From Ruminococcus sp. (GTDB lineage Bacteria; Bacillota; Clostridia; Oscillospirales; Ruminococcaceae): a stretch of DNA of 60,821 bases. The stretch's first letter is position 1. Every line of letters begins with the position of its first letter. The stretch is taken from assembly GCA_031262105.1 (NCBI GenBank), contig JAISIH010000012.1:1-60821 (forward strand), in the 5' to 3' direction. Shown in pieces: positions 25,702 through 34,669 of the stretch. A program made the translations under genes and the position numbers. The notes under the pieces were generated by a model. That model ran no database searches. It saw nothing but the letters and a program-made list of their open reading frames with translations, and was not told where the DNA came from.

Positions 25702-26066
25702 TTTTCCTCCTTGAATTCGGTTAAATAATTCGTCAAAGCCGCCTTGTCAAAACCTAATTTTCTCATCCTCGCGATATAATCGACGGTTGCACCTCGCGCA
25801 AGGTCGTGATTGAGTTTATTAAGAATGTCGGGGTTATCGTTCACGAACCGCCCGCCGTTGCCGCGTTCAGAAGCAACAAGCGCGGAGGATTCAAGCTCGG
25901 ACAAGGCACGCTGGACGGTGTTCGGGTTAACGCCCGCCGTCTCTGCAATCTCGCGGACTGTGGGGATTTTCCCGCCCGGCGGCAATTCCCCGGAGGCAAT
26001 CTGTGTGCGTATTCGCTCCGCGATTTGAAGGTAGATGGGTGTCCCGTCGTCAAATTTCCAACTCAA
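25698..26066 (-). CDS. GntR family regulator, YtrA subfamily
   Basis: The 122-residue protein has an N-terminal winged helix (PIYLQIAERIRTQIASGELPPG, VREIAETAGVNPNTVQRALSEL) and only a short C-terminal helical tail. That matches the YtrA group, which lacks a large ligand domain. It is the first gene of its operon and very likely represses it. The start is TTG, 8 nt past GAGGAG. A promoter and a repeat-rich operator candidate lie just upstream. Confidence 0.93.
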   Translation of the reverse strand: MSWKFDDGTPIYLQIAERIRTQIASGELPPGGKIPTVREIAETAGVNPNTVQRALSELESSALVASERGNGGRFVNDNPDILNKLNHDLARGATVDYIARMRKLGFDKAALTNYLTEFKEEK

Positions 26067-26078
26067 TTTCTCATCTCC

Positions 26079-26117
26079 TCTTGTATTGTTGTACTAATGT
26101 ATTAATGTCATAATACA
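26079..26117 (-). promoter_or_regulatory. Candidate operator for the GntR regulator
   Basis: Between the -10 hexamer and the gene, the minus strand reads TTGTATTATGACATTAATAC then ATTAGTACAACAATACAA. It contains several GTATTA/TAATAC half sites and TTGTATT/AATACAA arms. Autoregulation from here is inferred from family behaviour. Confidence 0.5.
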
Positions 26118-26146
26118 ATAATACACCCCTCGATGTAAATTGTCAA
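26118..26146 (-). promoter_or_regulatory. Sigma-A promoter of the gntR-ABC operon
   Basis: TTGACA, a 17-nt spacer and TATTAT on the minus strand, directly ahead of the operator candidate. Confidence 0.85.
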
Positions 26147-26249
26147 GGGGTTTTGTAATTGTTTACAAAAAATTAATATTTGCGTTGCGGGGATAGGGCG
26201 GGGAACCCAGATTTTTCAGATACCGAAATATGTTTATCTTGTTTTAGTT

Positions 26250-28856
26250 TTAGCTTAATGTTCTGCAAAGTTTTGCCGCTTCTTCAAATTCGGCGTGTAA
26301 GATTTGCGCCGCAATTTCGGTGATAACCTCTTCTGTCTGCTCAAGCCAATCCTTTTCGCGGAGTGCCGCGATGAGTTTGTCCGCTGTGTCGGTGTCGTAA
26401 TTATCGCAGGCGGCGGCGATTTCAAAAAGCGTTTTATGCAAAAATTCGGTGTCTTCTGTTTGCGTTTCGTTCTTTTTTTGGGGCGTGATTTTTTCGGTAA
26501 AGGCGGTTAATTTTTCGATAAAATTGGGCGTGTTTTTTTCGATATAATCATGATTTTCTTCACGCCCGGCGGTTTCAAGAAGCCTTGCAAGCTCGGACAG
26601 CTCGTTGTTGCCGACGTTTGCGAGGGCGGATTTCATGGCATGGGCGGTTGTTACAAAAAGCTCGTTTTTCCAAAGCTCCGATAGTATCGGAATTGCCTTT
26701 TTTGCGTCGCGTAAAAATACTTCGATAAGTTTCGGTGAAATGCCGTCGTTCGCAGGTTCGGGCAGGGGTAAATTTTTCGCCGTGTTAAATTCGGCAGCCT
26801 TTTTTTCATTTCGTACAAAACGATTGAGAGAGGTGTTCAGGCGGCGAATATCAATCGGTTTTGAGATAAAATCGTCGAAACCTTTTTCGCGAAACATCGC
26901 TTCATTCCCGGTCAGCGCGTTCGCCGTCAGCGCGACAATCGGCAGTTTATACCCGCCGGCGCGGAGCTTCTCGACAGTTTCAATGCCGTCCATCTGCGGC
27001 ATCATATGGTCCATGAAAATTATGTCGTAAGTCTTCCCGGAGTTAACGAGATCAATCGCCGCAAAACCGCTTGTGACGGTCTCAACCGTAATTCCGTACG
27101 GTCTTATAAGCCCCTCTGCGACATAAAGATTTGTCTCAACGTCGTCAACAACAAGCACCTTTCCGTACGGCATATATTCGCGGATAACCTGCATTTTTGC
27201 GGTCTGTTTATCGCGGGAATATGAAAAGTTTGAAAGATTCGCGGCAAGTTCCGCACCGATAATTTTATCCGCCGAGACTTTTTGCGGAACGCTTACCGTA
27301 AAGGTACTCCCGACGCCGTATTCAGACTCAATCGTCATCGTTCCGTTCATGAGAACGAGGAGGCGTTTTGTGATACTCATTCCGAGCCCTGTTCCCTCGG
27401 TTGTGCGGTTTGTTTCAAGGTTAAAGCGGGCGAATTCGTTCCCGAGAACCGCCGCATCCTCGGGCTTCATGCCCTGCCCGGTGTCGCTGATGCTGATTAT
27501 GAGGTTAACGCCGGTTGCGGTTTTTTCGGACGAAACGTCCATTTTAACGCTTCCGCGGTCGGTGTATTTGAAGGCGTTTGTTAAGATATTGCCGAGGATT
27601 TGTTTTATACGAAGCTCATCGCCGAAAAGTTTTGCGGGGGTATCTTCTGAAATTTTAAGGAAAAATTCGATCGGTTTTGAACCAATCCGCGTGATATTAA
27701 GCTGAATTGTATCGTTAATGAGGGACGGCAGATCGTATTTCGCCGGCAGGATTTCAAGCTTGCCCGTTTCAATCTTTGAGAGGTCTAAAATGTCGTTTAT
27801 AATCCCGAGAAGACCATGCCCGGAAGAGTAAATTTTCGTGATTGCTTCGACTGTATCGTTCGGCAGATCATTCCGCCCCATCTGCATCTGCGATATGCCG
27901 ATAATTGCGTTCATCGGCGTGCGGATTTCGTGGGACATTGTCGCTAAAAATTTCGATTTCGATATATTTGCGCGGACAGCGTTTTCCTTTTCGCGTTCCG
28001 CTTCAATCTTCGCTTCAACCATTGCGGAAACTTCCGTCACGTCGATGAACATTCCGCTTGTTTCACCCTCAAGTTTATCGCAGACTATCTTAAAATAATG
28101 CGGCACGCCGTTCACGTCAATTTTTTCAATGCCTTCAAAAAAACCCTCGTTTTCGATAATATGCGCGAACATTATTTTTATCTCGAAATCGCGGAAAAGA
28201 TCAAGCGCAGGTCTCCCGACAGCGTAGCGTGACGGGCAATCGGCGAACTCCGCCATCTTTTCGGAAATGTAAGAAATCCTCCGCATATCGTCAACGATAA
28301 GCATCATATTCGGCGTCGATTGAAGCAGTGAAGCAAGCGCATCCAAGCCCTTTTGCGCAGCGGTATTACGGACGGAAAGGCGATACGAGAGAATCATCAT
28401 GAATATGAAGCCGTAAAGGAACAGCAAACCGTCGATAAGCATCTCGCGCATATCGGCAACGCCCGGAATTCGGAGGACTGTGAAATAGAGCGGAAAATTA
28501 ACGACAATTGTTATGATAAAGAAGGTAACAACGGACTTAAAATTAAGGTAGATACAAACAATTCCGACGGTACAAAGCATTGATATGTAATAATACTCGA
28601 AGTCGTGAAAATATATTGCGCCGCCTAAGAATACGCCCATAATTACAATGCCGGTAACTATCGGAACGTATCTGCTGCTCTTAAGGCGCGTCTGCGTTAT
28701 AATTAAAATTGCCGTTGTAATTGTGCAAAGTACAATTAAACTTTCGCCGTATTCGATGTTTTGCCCGGTGATTATTCCTTCGAGATACCGAAGTATTCCA
28801 TAAAGCATAACACCGAAACGTCCGACATGATTTGCGATTTTATATTCACTGCTCAT
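26250..28856 (-). CDS. Membrane hybrid histidine kinase (PAS-HK-REC-HPt)
   Basis: The 868-residue kinase has five or six membrane helices up to about residue 160, a PAS-like domain (170-275), a dimerisation domain with His309 in MSHEIRTP, and an ATPase domain with DTGQGM and GTGLGMSI. A receiver follows, with Asp616 in FMDHMMPQMDG and Lys666. An HPt domain follows with His739 in AHAMKSALANVG. It is thus a complete phosphorelay in one chain. Its start overlaps the stop of the DagK-like gene by one base. It is a close paralogue of the kinase at 29825-32641, most alike from the H box onwards. Confidence 0.93.
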   Translation of the reverse strand: MSSEYKIANHVGRFGVMLYGILRYLEGIITGQNIEYGESLIVLCTITTAILIITQTRLKSSRYVPIVTGIVIMGVFLGGAIYFHDFEYYYISMLCTVGIVCIYLNFKSVVTFFIITIVVNFPLYFTVLRIPGVADMREMLIDGLLFLYGFIFMMILSYRLSVRNTAAQKGLDALASLLQSTPNMMLIVDDMRRISYISEKMAEFADCPSRYAVGRPALDLFRDFEIKIMFAHIIENEGFFEGIEKIDVNGVPHYFKIVCDKLEGETSGMFIDVTEVSAMVEAKIEAEREKENAVRANISKSKFLATMSHEIRTPMNAIIGISQMQMGRNDLPNDTVEAITKIYSSGHGLLGIINDILDLSKIETGKLEILPAKYDLPSLINDTIQLNITRIGSKPIEFFLKISEDTPAKLFGDELRIKQILGNILTNAFKYTDRGSVKMDVSSEKTATGVNLIISISDTGQGMKPEDAAVLGNEFARFNLETNRTTEGTGLGMSITKRLLVLMNGTMTIESEYGVGSTFTVSVPQKVSADKIIGAELAANLSNFSYSRDKQTAKMQVIREYMPYGKVLVVDDVETNLYVAEGLIRPYGITVETVTSGFAAIDLVNSGKTYDIIFMDHMMPQMDGIETVEKLRAGGYKLPIVALTANALTGNEAMFREKGFDDFISKPIDIRRLNTSLNRFVRNEKKAAEFNTAKNLPLPEPANDGISPKLIEVFLRDAKKAIPILSELWKNELFVTTAHAMKSALANVGNNELSELARLLETAGREENHDYIEKNTPNFIEKLTAFTEKITPQKKNETQTEDTEFLHKTLFEIAAACDNYDTDTADKLIAALREKDWLEQTEEVITEIAAQILHAEFEEAAKLCRTLS

Positions 28857-29818
28857 TATGACAAATACTCCTTAAAAGGCTTGTATGTAACGCCCTCAGG
28901 CGCGATTATCCGTACAGCTTTCGGGTAGATTTCGACATCGAGTTCCGATGTATAAAATGCCTCGCCGTCAACACACATTCGTAACGGTTCATCCGATGAT
29001 ACGTGAAGTTTTTTAAAGCGAAGGTGAAAGAATCTGTCGGGGTATTTTTCAAACTTGCCGCGAGTATATCCGCTGACGCTGAAAAGGCTTTCTATAAACG
29101 GCATATATTTTATAAAAACTGCATCTAAAATACCGTCATCAGGCATTGCATATGGGTTAGAACAGCATTTCGCACCGTTCCCGTAACTGTTTCCTAAATT
29201 GACACCGATATATTCGCCGGAATAATCTTCTCCGTCAACTTCAATACTGTAATATTGGCAGCGAAGGTTTTTGTTAAACAGTGCAACCACCGCACCGAGG
29301 GTGTAAAGTGCCGGGATTAATTTTCGCAAAAACGGCATTTTTGAAAGCCTTTTCGACATCTTATCGGTTATTAAAACCGAGGCACTTTCAATCCCCAAAG
29401 AGGCAATTGATATGCCGTAATTTTCGCCGCAGCGGTATAAATCTGTCGGGATTGAGGGCGATTCCGAAAGGAGTTTTATGTCGCGGAAAAGCGGGACATT
29501 TTCTGGCCCGAATGCGCGTAAAAAATCGTTTGCATTGCCGTATGGGATACTTGCAAGCTCGTGTTCGGGGTACTTTACCATACCGTTTAGGCAATCGAAA
29601 AGTATTCCGTCGCCGCCGACTGCGTAAACGCGAACCTGCTCTTTGCGGTTTGTTGCTTCCTCCAAAAAATCGTTTACTTTTGAGATTGCAAAACGCGGAT
29701 AAGGCGATAAAATTGTAGTTTGAGTCTCACCTAAAACTTCCGCAGCGTAAGCGATGAATTTCTGCAATTCTTTTTTATCGGGGAAGGATTTCGGGTTGAT
29801 TACAATAAGATGTTGCAT
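28856..29818 (-). CDS. Diacylglycerol kinase family lipid kinase
   Basis: The 320-residue protein belongs to the DagK/YegS/sphingosine-kinase group, which phosphorylates diacylglycerol or related lipids with ATP. VYAVGGDGILFDCLNGM (GGDG at 68-71) is the nucleotide-binding motif, although the usual Thr after GGDG is Ile. IPYGNANDFLRAFG and NLGNSYGNGAKCC are further family motifs. It lies between two paralogous hybrid kinases in one operon, an unusual setting that may link membrane lipid turnover to signalling. Confidence 0.88.
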   Translation of the reverse strand: MQHLIVINPKSFPDKKELQKFIAYAAEVLGETQTTILSPYPRFAISKVNDFLEEATNRKEQVRVYAVGGDGILFDCLNGMVKYPEHELASIPYGNANDFLRAFGPENVPLFRDIKLLSESPSIPTDLYRCGENYGISIASLGIESASVLITDKMSKRLSKMPFLRKLIPALYTLGAVVALFNKNLRCQYYSIEVDGEDYSGEYIGVNLGNSYGNGAKCCSNPYAMPDDGILDAVFIKYMPFIESLFSVSGYTRGKFEKYPDRFFHLRFKKLHVSSDEPLRMCVDGEAFYTSELDVEIYPKAVRIIAPEGVTYKPFKEYLS

Positions 29819-29824
29819 AAAATG

Positions 29825-32641
29825 TTACAGCCTTTCGATGATTTTCGCTTCTGCCGTTTCAAATTCCGCATGAAGCAAATAATCTTCAATACTTTCGAGG
29901 AAAATCGTCATATCGCCGGAGAGTTCATACTCCCTCATCTTCGCTAAAACTCTATTTACACCGCTTTCGTCATAGTCACCGCAAAATTTCGATGCGGATA
30001 AGAGCAGCTCTTTTTGTACCTCTTCGGAAATACTGCCCATGCCGTTCTGCCTTTTAACGGGAGCATTTTTTTCTTCAAAAGCTTTTAGTTTTTCGAGCAG
30101 TTCCGGCAGTTTTTCCGATACGGTATTAATGTCGTTATCCTTCGCCGCGAATTCGATAGCTTTTGCGGCTTCCGAAATATCATCTTCGCCCACATTCGCC
30201 GCCGCCGATTTCATACCGTGGGCAGTTATCGCAAGGCTTTTTAAGTCTTTATTTTCAAAATCCTCGGGGAGCGAAACAAGTGCTTTTTTTATGTCTTTTA
30301 TAAAAATCGAAACGAGCTTAACATCAGGATTTTTCAGCGTCGCGGACGATTCGACGGGTCTTTCTTCTTTCGGGCGATTGCCGCGTACAAGATTTAAGAG
30401 AACACGATTAAGATCTCGAATATCAATCGGCTTCGAGATAAAATCGTCAAAACCGTTCGCTCTGAACATCTCATCATTTCCGACGATAACATTCGCCGTA
30501 AGCGCAACGATCGGCGCGGTGTAATTTTTACTGCGGATAATTTTTGTCGCCTCAATGCCGTCCATCTGCGGCATCATATGATCCATGAAAATTACGTCGT
30601 AAGTGTTGCCGTCGTCGATAAGGTTAATTGCCGCCTGACCGCTCGTTACCGTAGAAACCTTAATGCCGTATGGCTTAAGAAGCCCCTCCGCAACATACAG
30701 ATTTGTTTCGACATCATCGACAACAAGCACCTTTCCGTAAGGCATATATTCGCGGTTTATATGCATTTTTTCGGCACGATTATTCTGCGAATAACTAAAG
30801 TCACAAAGCTTTCCGGCAAGGTCGCTTCCGATAATCCGATCGGAGATTTTTTTCTGCGGCAACCTAACCGTAAATGTACTTCCGACGCCGTATTCGGACT
30901 GTATTTCCAGTTCGCCGTTCATAAGCGAAATAAGCTTTTTTGTGATGCTCATGCCGAGCCCGGTGCCTTCAAAATTGCGGTTTCTGTCGAGGTTAAAACG
31001 CACAAACTCGCTCCCGAGATTTTCTAAGTCTTCTTTCTTCATGCCCTGCCCGGTATCGGTAACAGAAAAGCTCAGGACTAAACCGTTGTCGGTGTCATTA
31101 GACGAAATATTAAGCACGACGCTGCCCTTGTCGGTATACTTAAATGCATTCGATAAAATATTGTTTAATATCTGCTTAATCCGCAGTTCGTCACCAAAAA
31201 GCGAAGCGGGGATTTTTTCCGAGACGTTAAGCTTAAATTCAATCGGTTTTGTACCGATGCGGGTGATATTTAGCATGACTGTATCGTTAATAAGCGACGG
31301 CAGATCGTACTCAATCGGGAGCAGTCCGAGCTTGCCGGTTTCAATCTTCGATAAATCCAAAATGTCGTTTATAATTCCGAGCAGACCGTAACCGGAAGTA
31401 TAAATTTTGCCGATTGCATCGACACAGTCAGAGGGCAGGTCTGTCCTGCTCATCTGCATCTGCGAAATGCCGATTATTGCATTCATAGGCGTGCGGATTT
31501 CATGAGACATTGTTGCAAGGAAGTTACTTTTTGCCTTGTTCGCCTGTTCTGCAAGTTCGGTAAGTTCCTTGAGTTCGGTATTCTGGCGTTCAACTTCATC
31601 AAGAAGCATGAAATATTCCGTAACGTCCGAAATTGTGACAGAATAATTTTTCTGATTTTCTGAAAAATAAACCCCGAATTTGTATTTTTTCATTACACCG
31701 CCGTCATTTACCGTTAATCGTCCCTCAGTTATGGTATTGTCGGGCGAAAAAAGGTTTTCCGGCTCAAATTCCGACACGCTGTCTTTAAGAAAACCTAAAA
31801 AATCTTGAATGGTTGTTTCGGACGGCTTTATTATAAATTTCGGGAAAAATACGTTGAGTGTTGCGTTTGCATCGAGGATAACATCATCTTCATCTCTGCA
31901 AAGCAAAATGCAGTCGTGGTAGGTGTCAAAAACATGGGTTAGGAGTGCACTTTTAAAGCTGAATAACTTGTTCTTATATAAAACAGCGAAGAATAATGCA
32001 ATCGTTATCAATGCGCCTATTGCCGTGAAATCATAATTAAAGCCGAAATTTGAAAAGACAACGTTAAATACGAAAGGTATCATCATGGCATAGCCGGAAA
32101 GCACAACTCCGCGTTTTACCCTTTTGTCGGTAACGGTTTTGATGCTGAAACGGGTCAGAATCAAGAGTACCAACACAAGCACGAAGTAGTCAACGTACAT
32201 ATGTATCTTAAAGAGAAGCCCTTCAATTGCGCCGCCGAAAGCAACATTATCGTATGATGCAAAATATTGGTAATGAAGCGGATTTGTTACTAAAAGGATA
32301 ATATCAATGAGCGGAACGATAATGCAGATATATCGGAGCAAACGCGATTTTGATAACGGCGAATCGACAAGGAACAGAATAAACCGCAAAAATGCCCACG
32401 GCAGAATACAGATCGCAACCATTTTCAGCGTGTAGATAAAAGGAATGACTTCATTGGAACTTATGTAAAGAAGCCCCGAAAACAAATTATAACAGGCGGT
32501 ATCAATGCCCAGAATAAAGAAACTCACGAGTCCCTTATTGCGATAGTCGGAAAAAGCCACACGGACAACAAAATACAAACACGCGGTCGCGCCTAAGACA
32601 GAAACTGCAAAATACAGAACAAGGAACACGGTTAAATCCAT
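29825..32641 (-). CDS. Membrane hybrid histidine kinase (7TM-PAS-HK-REC-HPt)
   Basis: The 938-residue kinase begins with seven hydrophobic segments up to about residue 222, like the N-terminal 7TM domain of some histidine kinases. A PAS-like domain follows (about 235-345), then a short coiled coil, His380 in MSHEIRTP, the ATPase domain with DTGQGM and GTGLGMSI, a receiver with Asp687 in FMDHMMPQMDG, and an HPt domain with His808 in AHGMKSAAANVG. It is the first gene of its three-gene operon, with CCGGAG before the ATG. Its C-terminal two thirds closely match the kinase at 26250-28856; its sensor region does not. Confidence 0.93.
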   Translation of the reverse strand: MDLTVFLVLYFAVSVLGATACLYFVVRVAFSDYRNKGLVSFFILGIDTACYNLFSGLLYISSNEVIPFIYTLKMVAICILPWAFLRFILFLVDSPLSKSRLLRYICIIVPLIDIILLVTNPLHYQYFASYDNVAFGGAIEGLLFKIHMYVDYFVLVLVLLILTRFSIKTVTDKRVKRGVVLSGYAMMIPFVFNVVFSNFGFNYDFTAIGALITIALFFAVLYKNKLFSFKSALLTHVFDTYHDCILLCRDEDDVILDANATLNVFFPKFIIKPSETTIQDFLGFLKDSVSEFEPENLFSPDNTITEGRLTVNDGGVMKKYKFGVYFSENQKNYSVTISDVTEYFMLLDEVERQNTELKELTELAEQANKAKSNFLATMSHEIRTPMNAIIGISQMQMSRTDLPSDCVDAIGKIYTSGYGLLGIINDILDLSKIETGKLGLLPIEYDLPSLINDTVMLNITRIGTKPIEFKLNVSEKIPASLFGDELRIKQILNNILSNAFKYTDKGSVVLNISSNDTDNGLVLSFSVTDTGQGMKKEDLENLGSEFVRFNLDRNRNFEGTGLGMSITKKLISLMNGELEIQSEYGVGSTFTVRLPQKKISDRIIGSDLAGKLCDFSYSQNNRAEKMHINREYMPYGKVLVVDDVETNLYVAEGLLKPYGIKVSTVTSGQAAINLIDDGNTYDVIFMDHMMPQMDGIEATKIIRSKNYTAPIVALTANVIVGNDEMFRANGFDDFISKPIDIRDLNRVLLNLVRGNRPKEERPVESSATLKNPDVKLVSIFIKDIKKALVSLPEDFENKDLKSLAITAHGMKSAAANVGEDDISEAAKAIEFAAKDNDINTVSEKLPELLEKLKAFEEKNAPVKRQNGMGSISEEVQKELLLSASKFCGDYDESGVNRVLAKMREYELSGDMTIFLESIEDYLLHAEFETAEAKIIERL

Positions 32642-32739
32642 TATACTAAAACTCCGGTAAAAGATGTTTGTTATGACTGCGTTTTGTATTTCTGTAAAAG
32701 TATGAAATTCTGCCGTATAAAAAACGCTATACCACTATA

Positions 32740-32768
32740 ACTATAACACTTTTTTTAGGCTATGTCAA
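32740..32768 (-). promoter_or_regulatory. Sigma-A promoter of the kinase-DagK-kinase operon
   Basis: TTGACA, a 17-nt spacer and TATAGT on the minus strand, about 95 nt ahead of the first ATG. Confidence 0.85.
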
Positions 32769-32860
32769 GAGTTTATTGAGAATTTGATTATGATTTATTG
32801 CTATTTGTAAAAATATAGCAGATGCCATTATTAAAAATTATACAAATGTAAAAAAAAGAC

Positions 32861-32889
32861 TTGCAATTTGTCGCAAAATATGTTATGAT
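32861..32889 (+). promoter_or_regulatory. Sigma-A promoter of the glycan operon
   Basis: TTGCAA, a 17-nt spacer and TATGAT, about 52 nt before the first start codon. The 300-nt divergent gap (32642-32941) holds this promoter, the opposite kinase promoter and AT-rich sequence only. Confidence 0.8.
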
Positions 32890-32941
32890 TAGGTGGGTAG
32901 GAGTAAACCTTGACACTTATATTTTATGGAGACTCAATATT

Positions 32942-34657
32942 ATGAATAAAAATATCTTAGGTGAGGCTGTATTCGACAAGGTTACAGCGGAGGAAATTCT
33001 CGAAAAACTGGCTCTCGCGGAGGGTTATCGCGATGAGATTTTACATTGCAGTGACGTAAAAGTTTGTTTTTCGTTCCTTGATAAGATAACGGAGATTTTT
33101 TCAAAAATCTTAGAAATTAAGGAGAGTTCTGCTGTCGAACTTAAGAAAAATCGTCTGTTTTTGCAAGCTGAATGTGCTGTCTATTCGATTTTTAATGTTC
33201 GAGAGGATTATAAAAAATACAATTCGCTCGAAAAAGCAACGTACAGGCTCGAATTCGAGACTTTTCCGATTATCGAAATAATAATCGCAACCTTCACTTA
33301 CTTTAATTTCGCCGCGCTTGAAAAATCGTCCGAAGAAGAATTCTGGAATCCCGAAACCGGGAAAGCGAAGGATTTGTGGCGGAACAGATACATAGCGGAA
33401 AGCATAAAAACCGGCGAATATAAATACGAACTTTCGATTATGGTTGTAGCATTTAACAAATGGGAAATGACAAAACAGTGCGTTGAAAGTCTGTTAAAAT
33501 GGATGCCGGCGGATATTAACTACGAACTTATTTTAGTTAATCACGGTTCAACAGACGGCGTTAAAACGTATTTTGAAAGCGTAAAACCGACTAAACAGAT
33601 TGATATAAAGATTAACTCCTGTTCAATTGTACAATGCCTCGATAAAGTAATCGAGGGAAGATACTTTCTTTCGATATCAAATGACGTAATTATGACCCCG
33701 AATGCGGTTGAAAATATGCTTCGTGCCTGTAAAGAAGACCCGAAAATCGGCTTTATTGTGCCGACAACGCCGAACGTTTCGGGCAATCAGGCAATAAATA
33801 TCGGCGAGTATAAAACTGCCGACGAACTCGATGTTCTTGCGGCGAAAAATAATGTTTATAACCCGCTAAAACACGAGGAACGCGTCAGCCTCTGCAATCC
33901 GCTTTCGTTTTTGCCGACCGCTGTTTATTTTGACCCGGACGTTTATGCCGGCGGAAAAATCTACAGAATGGATGAACATAAATATTCTTTTCCGGACGAT
34001 TTATTATCAATGTCTGTTCGCAGAAAAGGATACAAAGTTATTCTGCAAAAAGACGCTTTTTGTCACCATATCGGGAGTGCTACGCTTAGAACTGAAACAA
34101 CGGCACAAGAAATGAATGAGTCGGTAAAAAGATACGTCCAAGGCGCGAAAAAGTACAAGAGGTATTACGGAATTGATCCTTGGGCAATCGGGAAATGCTT
34201 CACCGGAAGCCATCTAATAGCTATGTTGGACACGATTGAAAACTTCGGGTTCGACGGAAAGATAAATGTCCTCGGGATTAACTGCGGGCTCGGTTCAGAC
34301 CCGCTTAAAATTAAAGATATTTATAAAGAATACAAAGGCAACACCGACGTTCACGTAACAAATTTCACTAATTTCTCGCGGTTTGAAACCGACCTTAAAA
34401 CAGTCAGCGAACGTGCAGTTTACGCCGAGGATTTAATGGCTCTCTTAAAAGCAGAAACGCCGGAAAGTTATCATCATGTTGTCATGGAAATTCCGGCGAA
34501 TAAAGAGTATCATACGCAGGAATTTATAGATCAGTGTTTTGATCTTCTTACATACTGCGGCTCGCTTTTTATCTGGTGTGTTGAAGACTACGACGAGGAT
34601 AATGAGTGCAAGTCGAACTACAATGCTTATCCCTTTCACGCAATAGTAAAAAAATAA
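32942..34657 (+). CDS. Family 2 glycosyltransferase with C-terminal methyltransferase-like domain
   Basis: The 571-residue protein starts with about 150 helical residues. A GT-A glycosyltransferase domain follows: YELSIMVVAFNKWEMTKQCVESLL is the entry strand and helix, ILVNHGSTDG the nucleotide-binding part, and SNDVIMTP replaces the usual DDD. The last 140 residues (INVLGINCGLGSDPLKIK) resemble a degenerate SAM-methyltransferase fold. It is the first gene of the glycan operon and may glycosylate a protein such as flagellin. The ATG at 32942 has a TGGAG site and lies below the promoter. Confidence 0.8.
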   Translation: MNKNILGEAVFDKVTAEEILEKLALAEGYRDEILHCSDVKVCFSFLDKITEIFSKILEIKESSAVELKKNRLFLQAECAVYSIFNVREDYKKYNSLEKATYRLEFETFPIIEIIIATFTYFNFAALEKSSEEEFWNPETGKAKDLWRNRYIAESIKTGEYKYELSIMVVAFNKWEMTKQCVESLLKWMPADINYELILVNHGSTDGVKTYFESVKPTKQIDIKINSCSIVQCLDKVIEGRYFLSISNDVIMTPNAVENMLRACKEDPKIGFIVPTTPNVSGNQAINIGEYKTADELDVLAAKNNVYNPLKHEERVSLCNPLSFLPTAVYFDPDVYAGGKIYRMDEHKYSFPDDLLSMSVRRKGYKVILQKDAFCHHIGSATLRTETTAQEMNESVKRYVQGAKKYKRYYGIDPWAIGKCFTGSHLIAMLDTIENFGFDGKINVLGINCGLGSDPLKIKDIYKEYKGNTDVHVTNFTNFSRFETDLKTVSERAVYAEDLMALLKAETPESYHHVVMEIPANKEYHTQEFIDQCFDLLTYCGSLFIWCVEDYDEDNECKSNYNAYPFHAIVKK

Positions 34658-34669
34658 CTGAGGTTTTCA

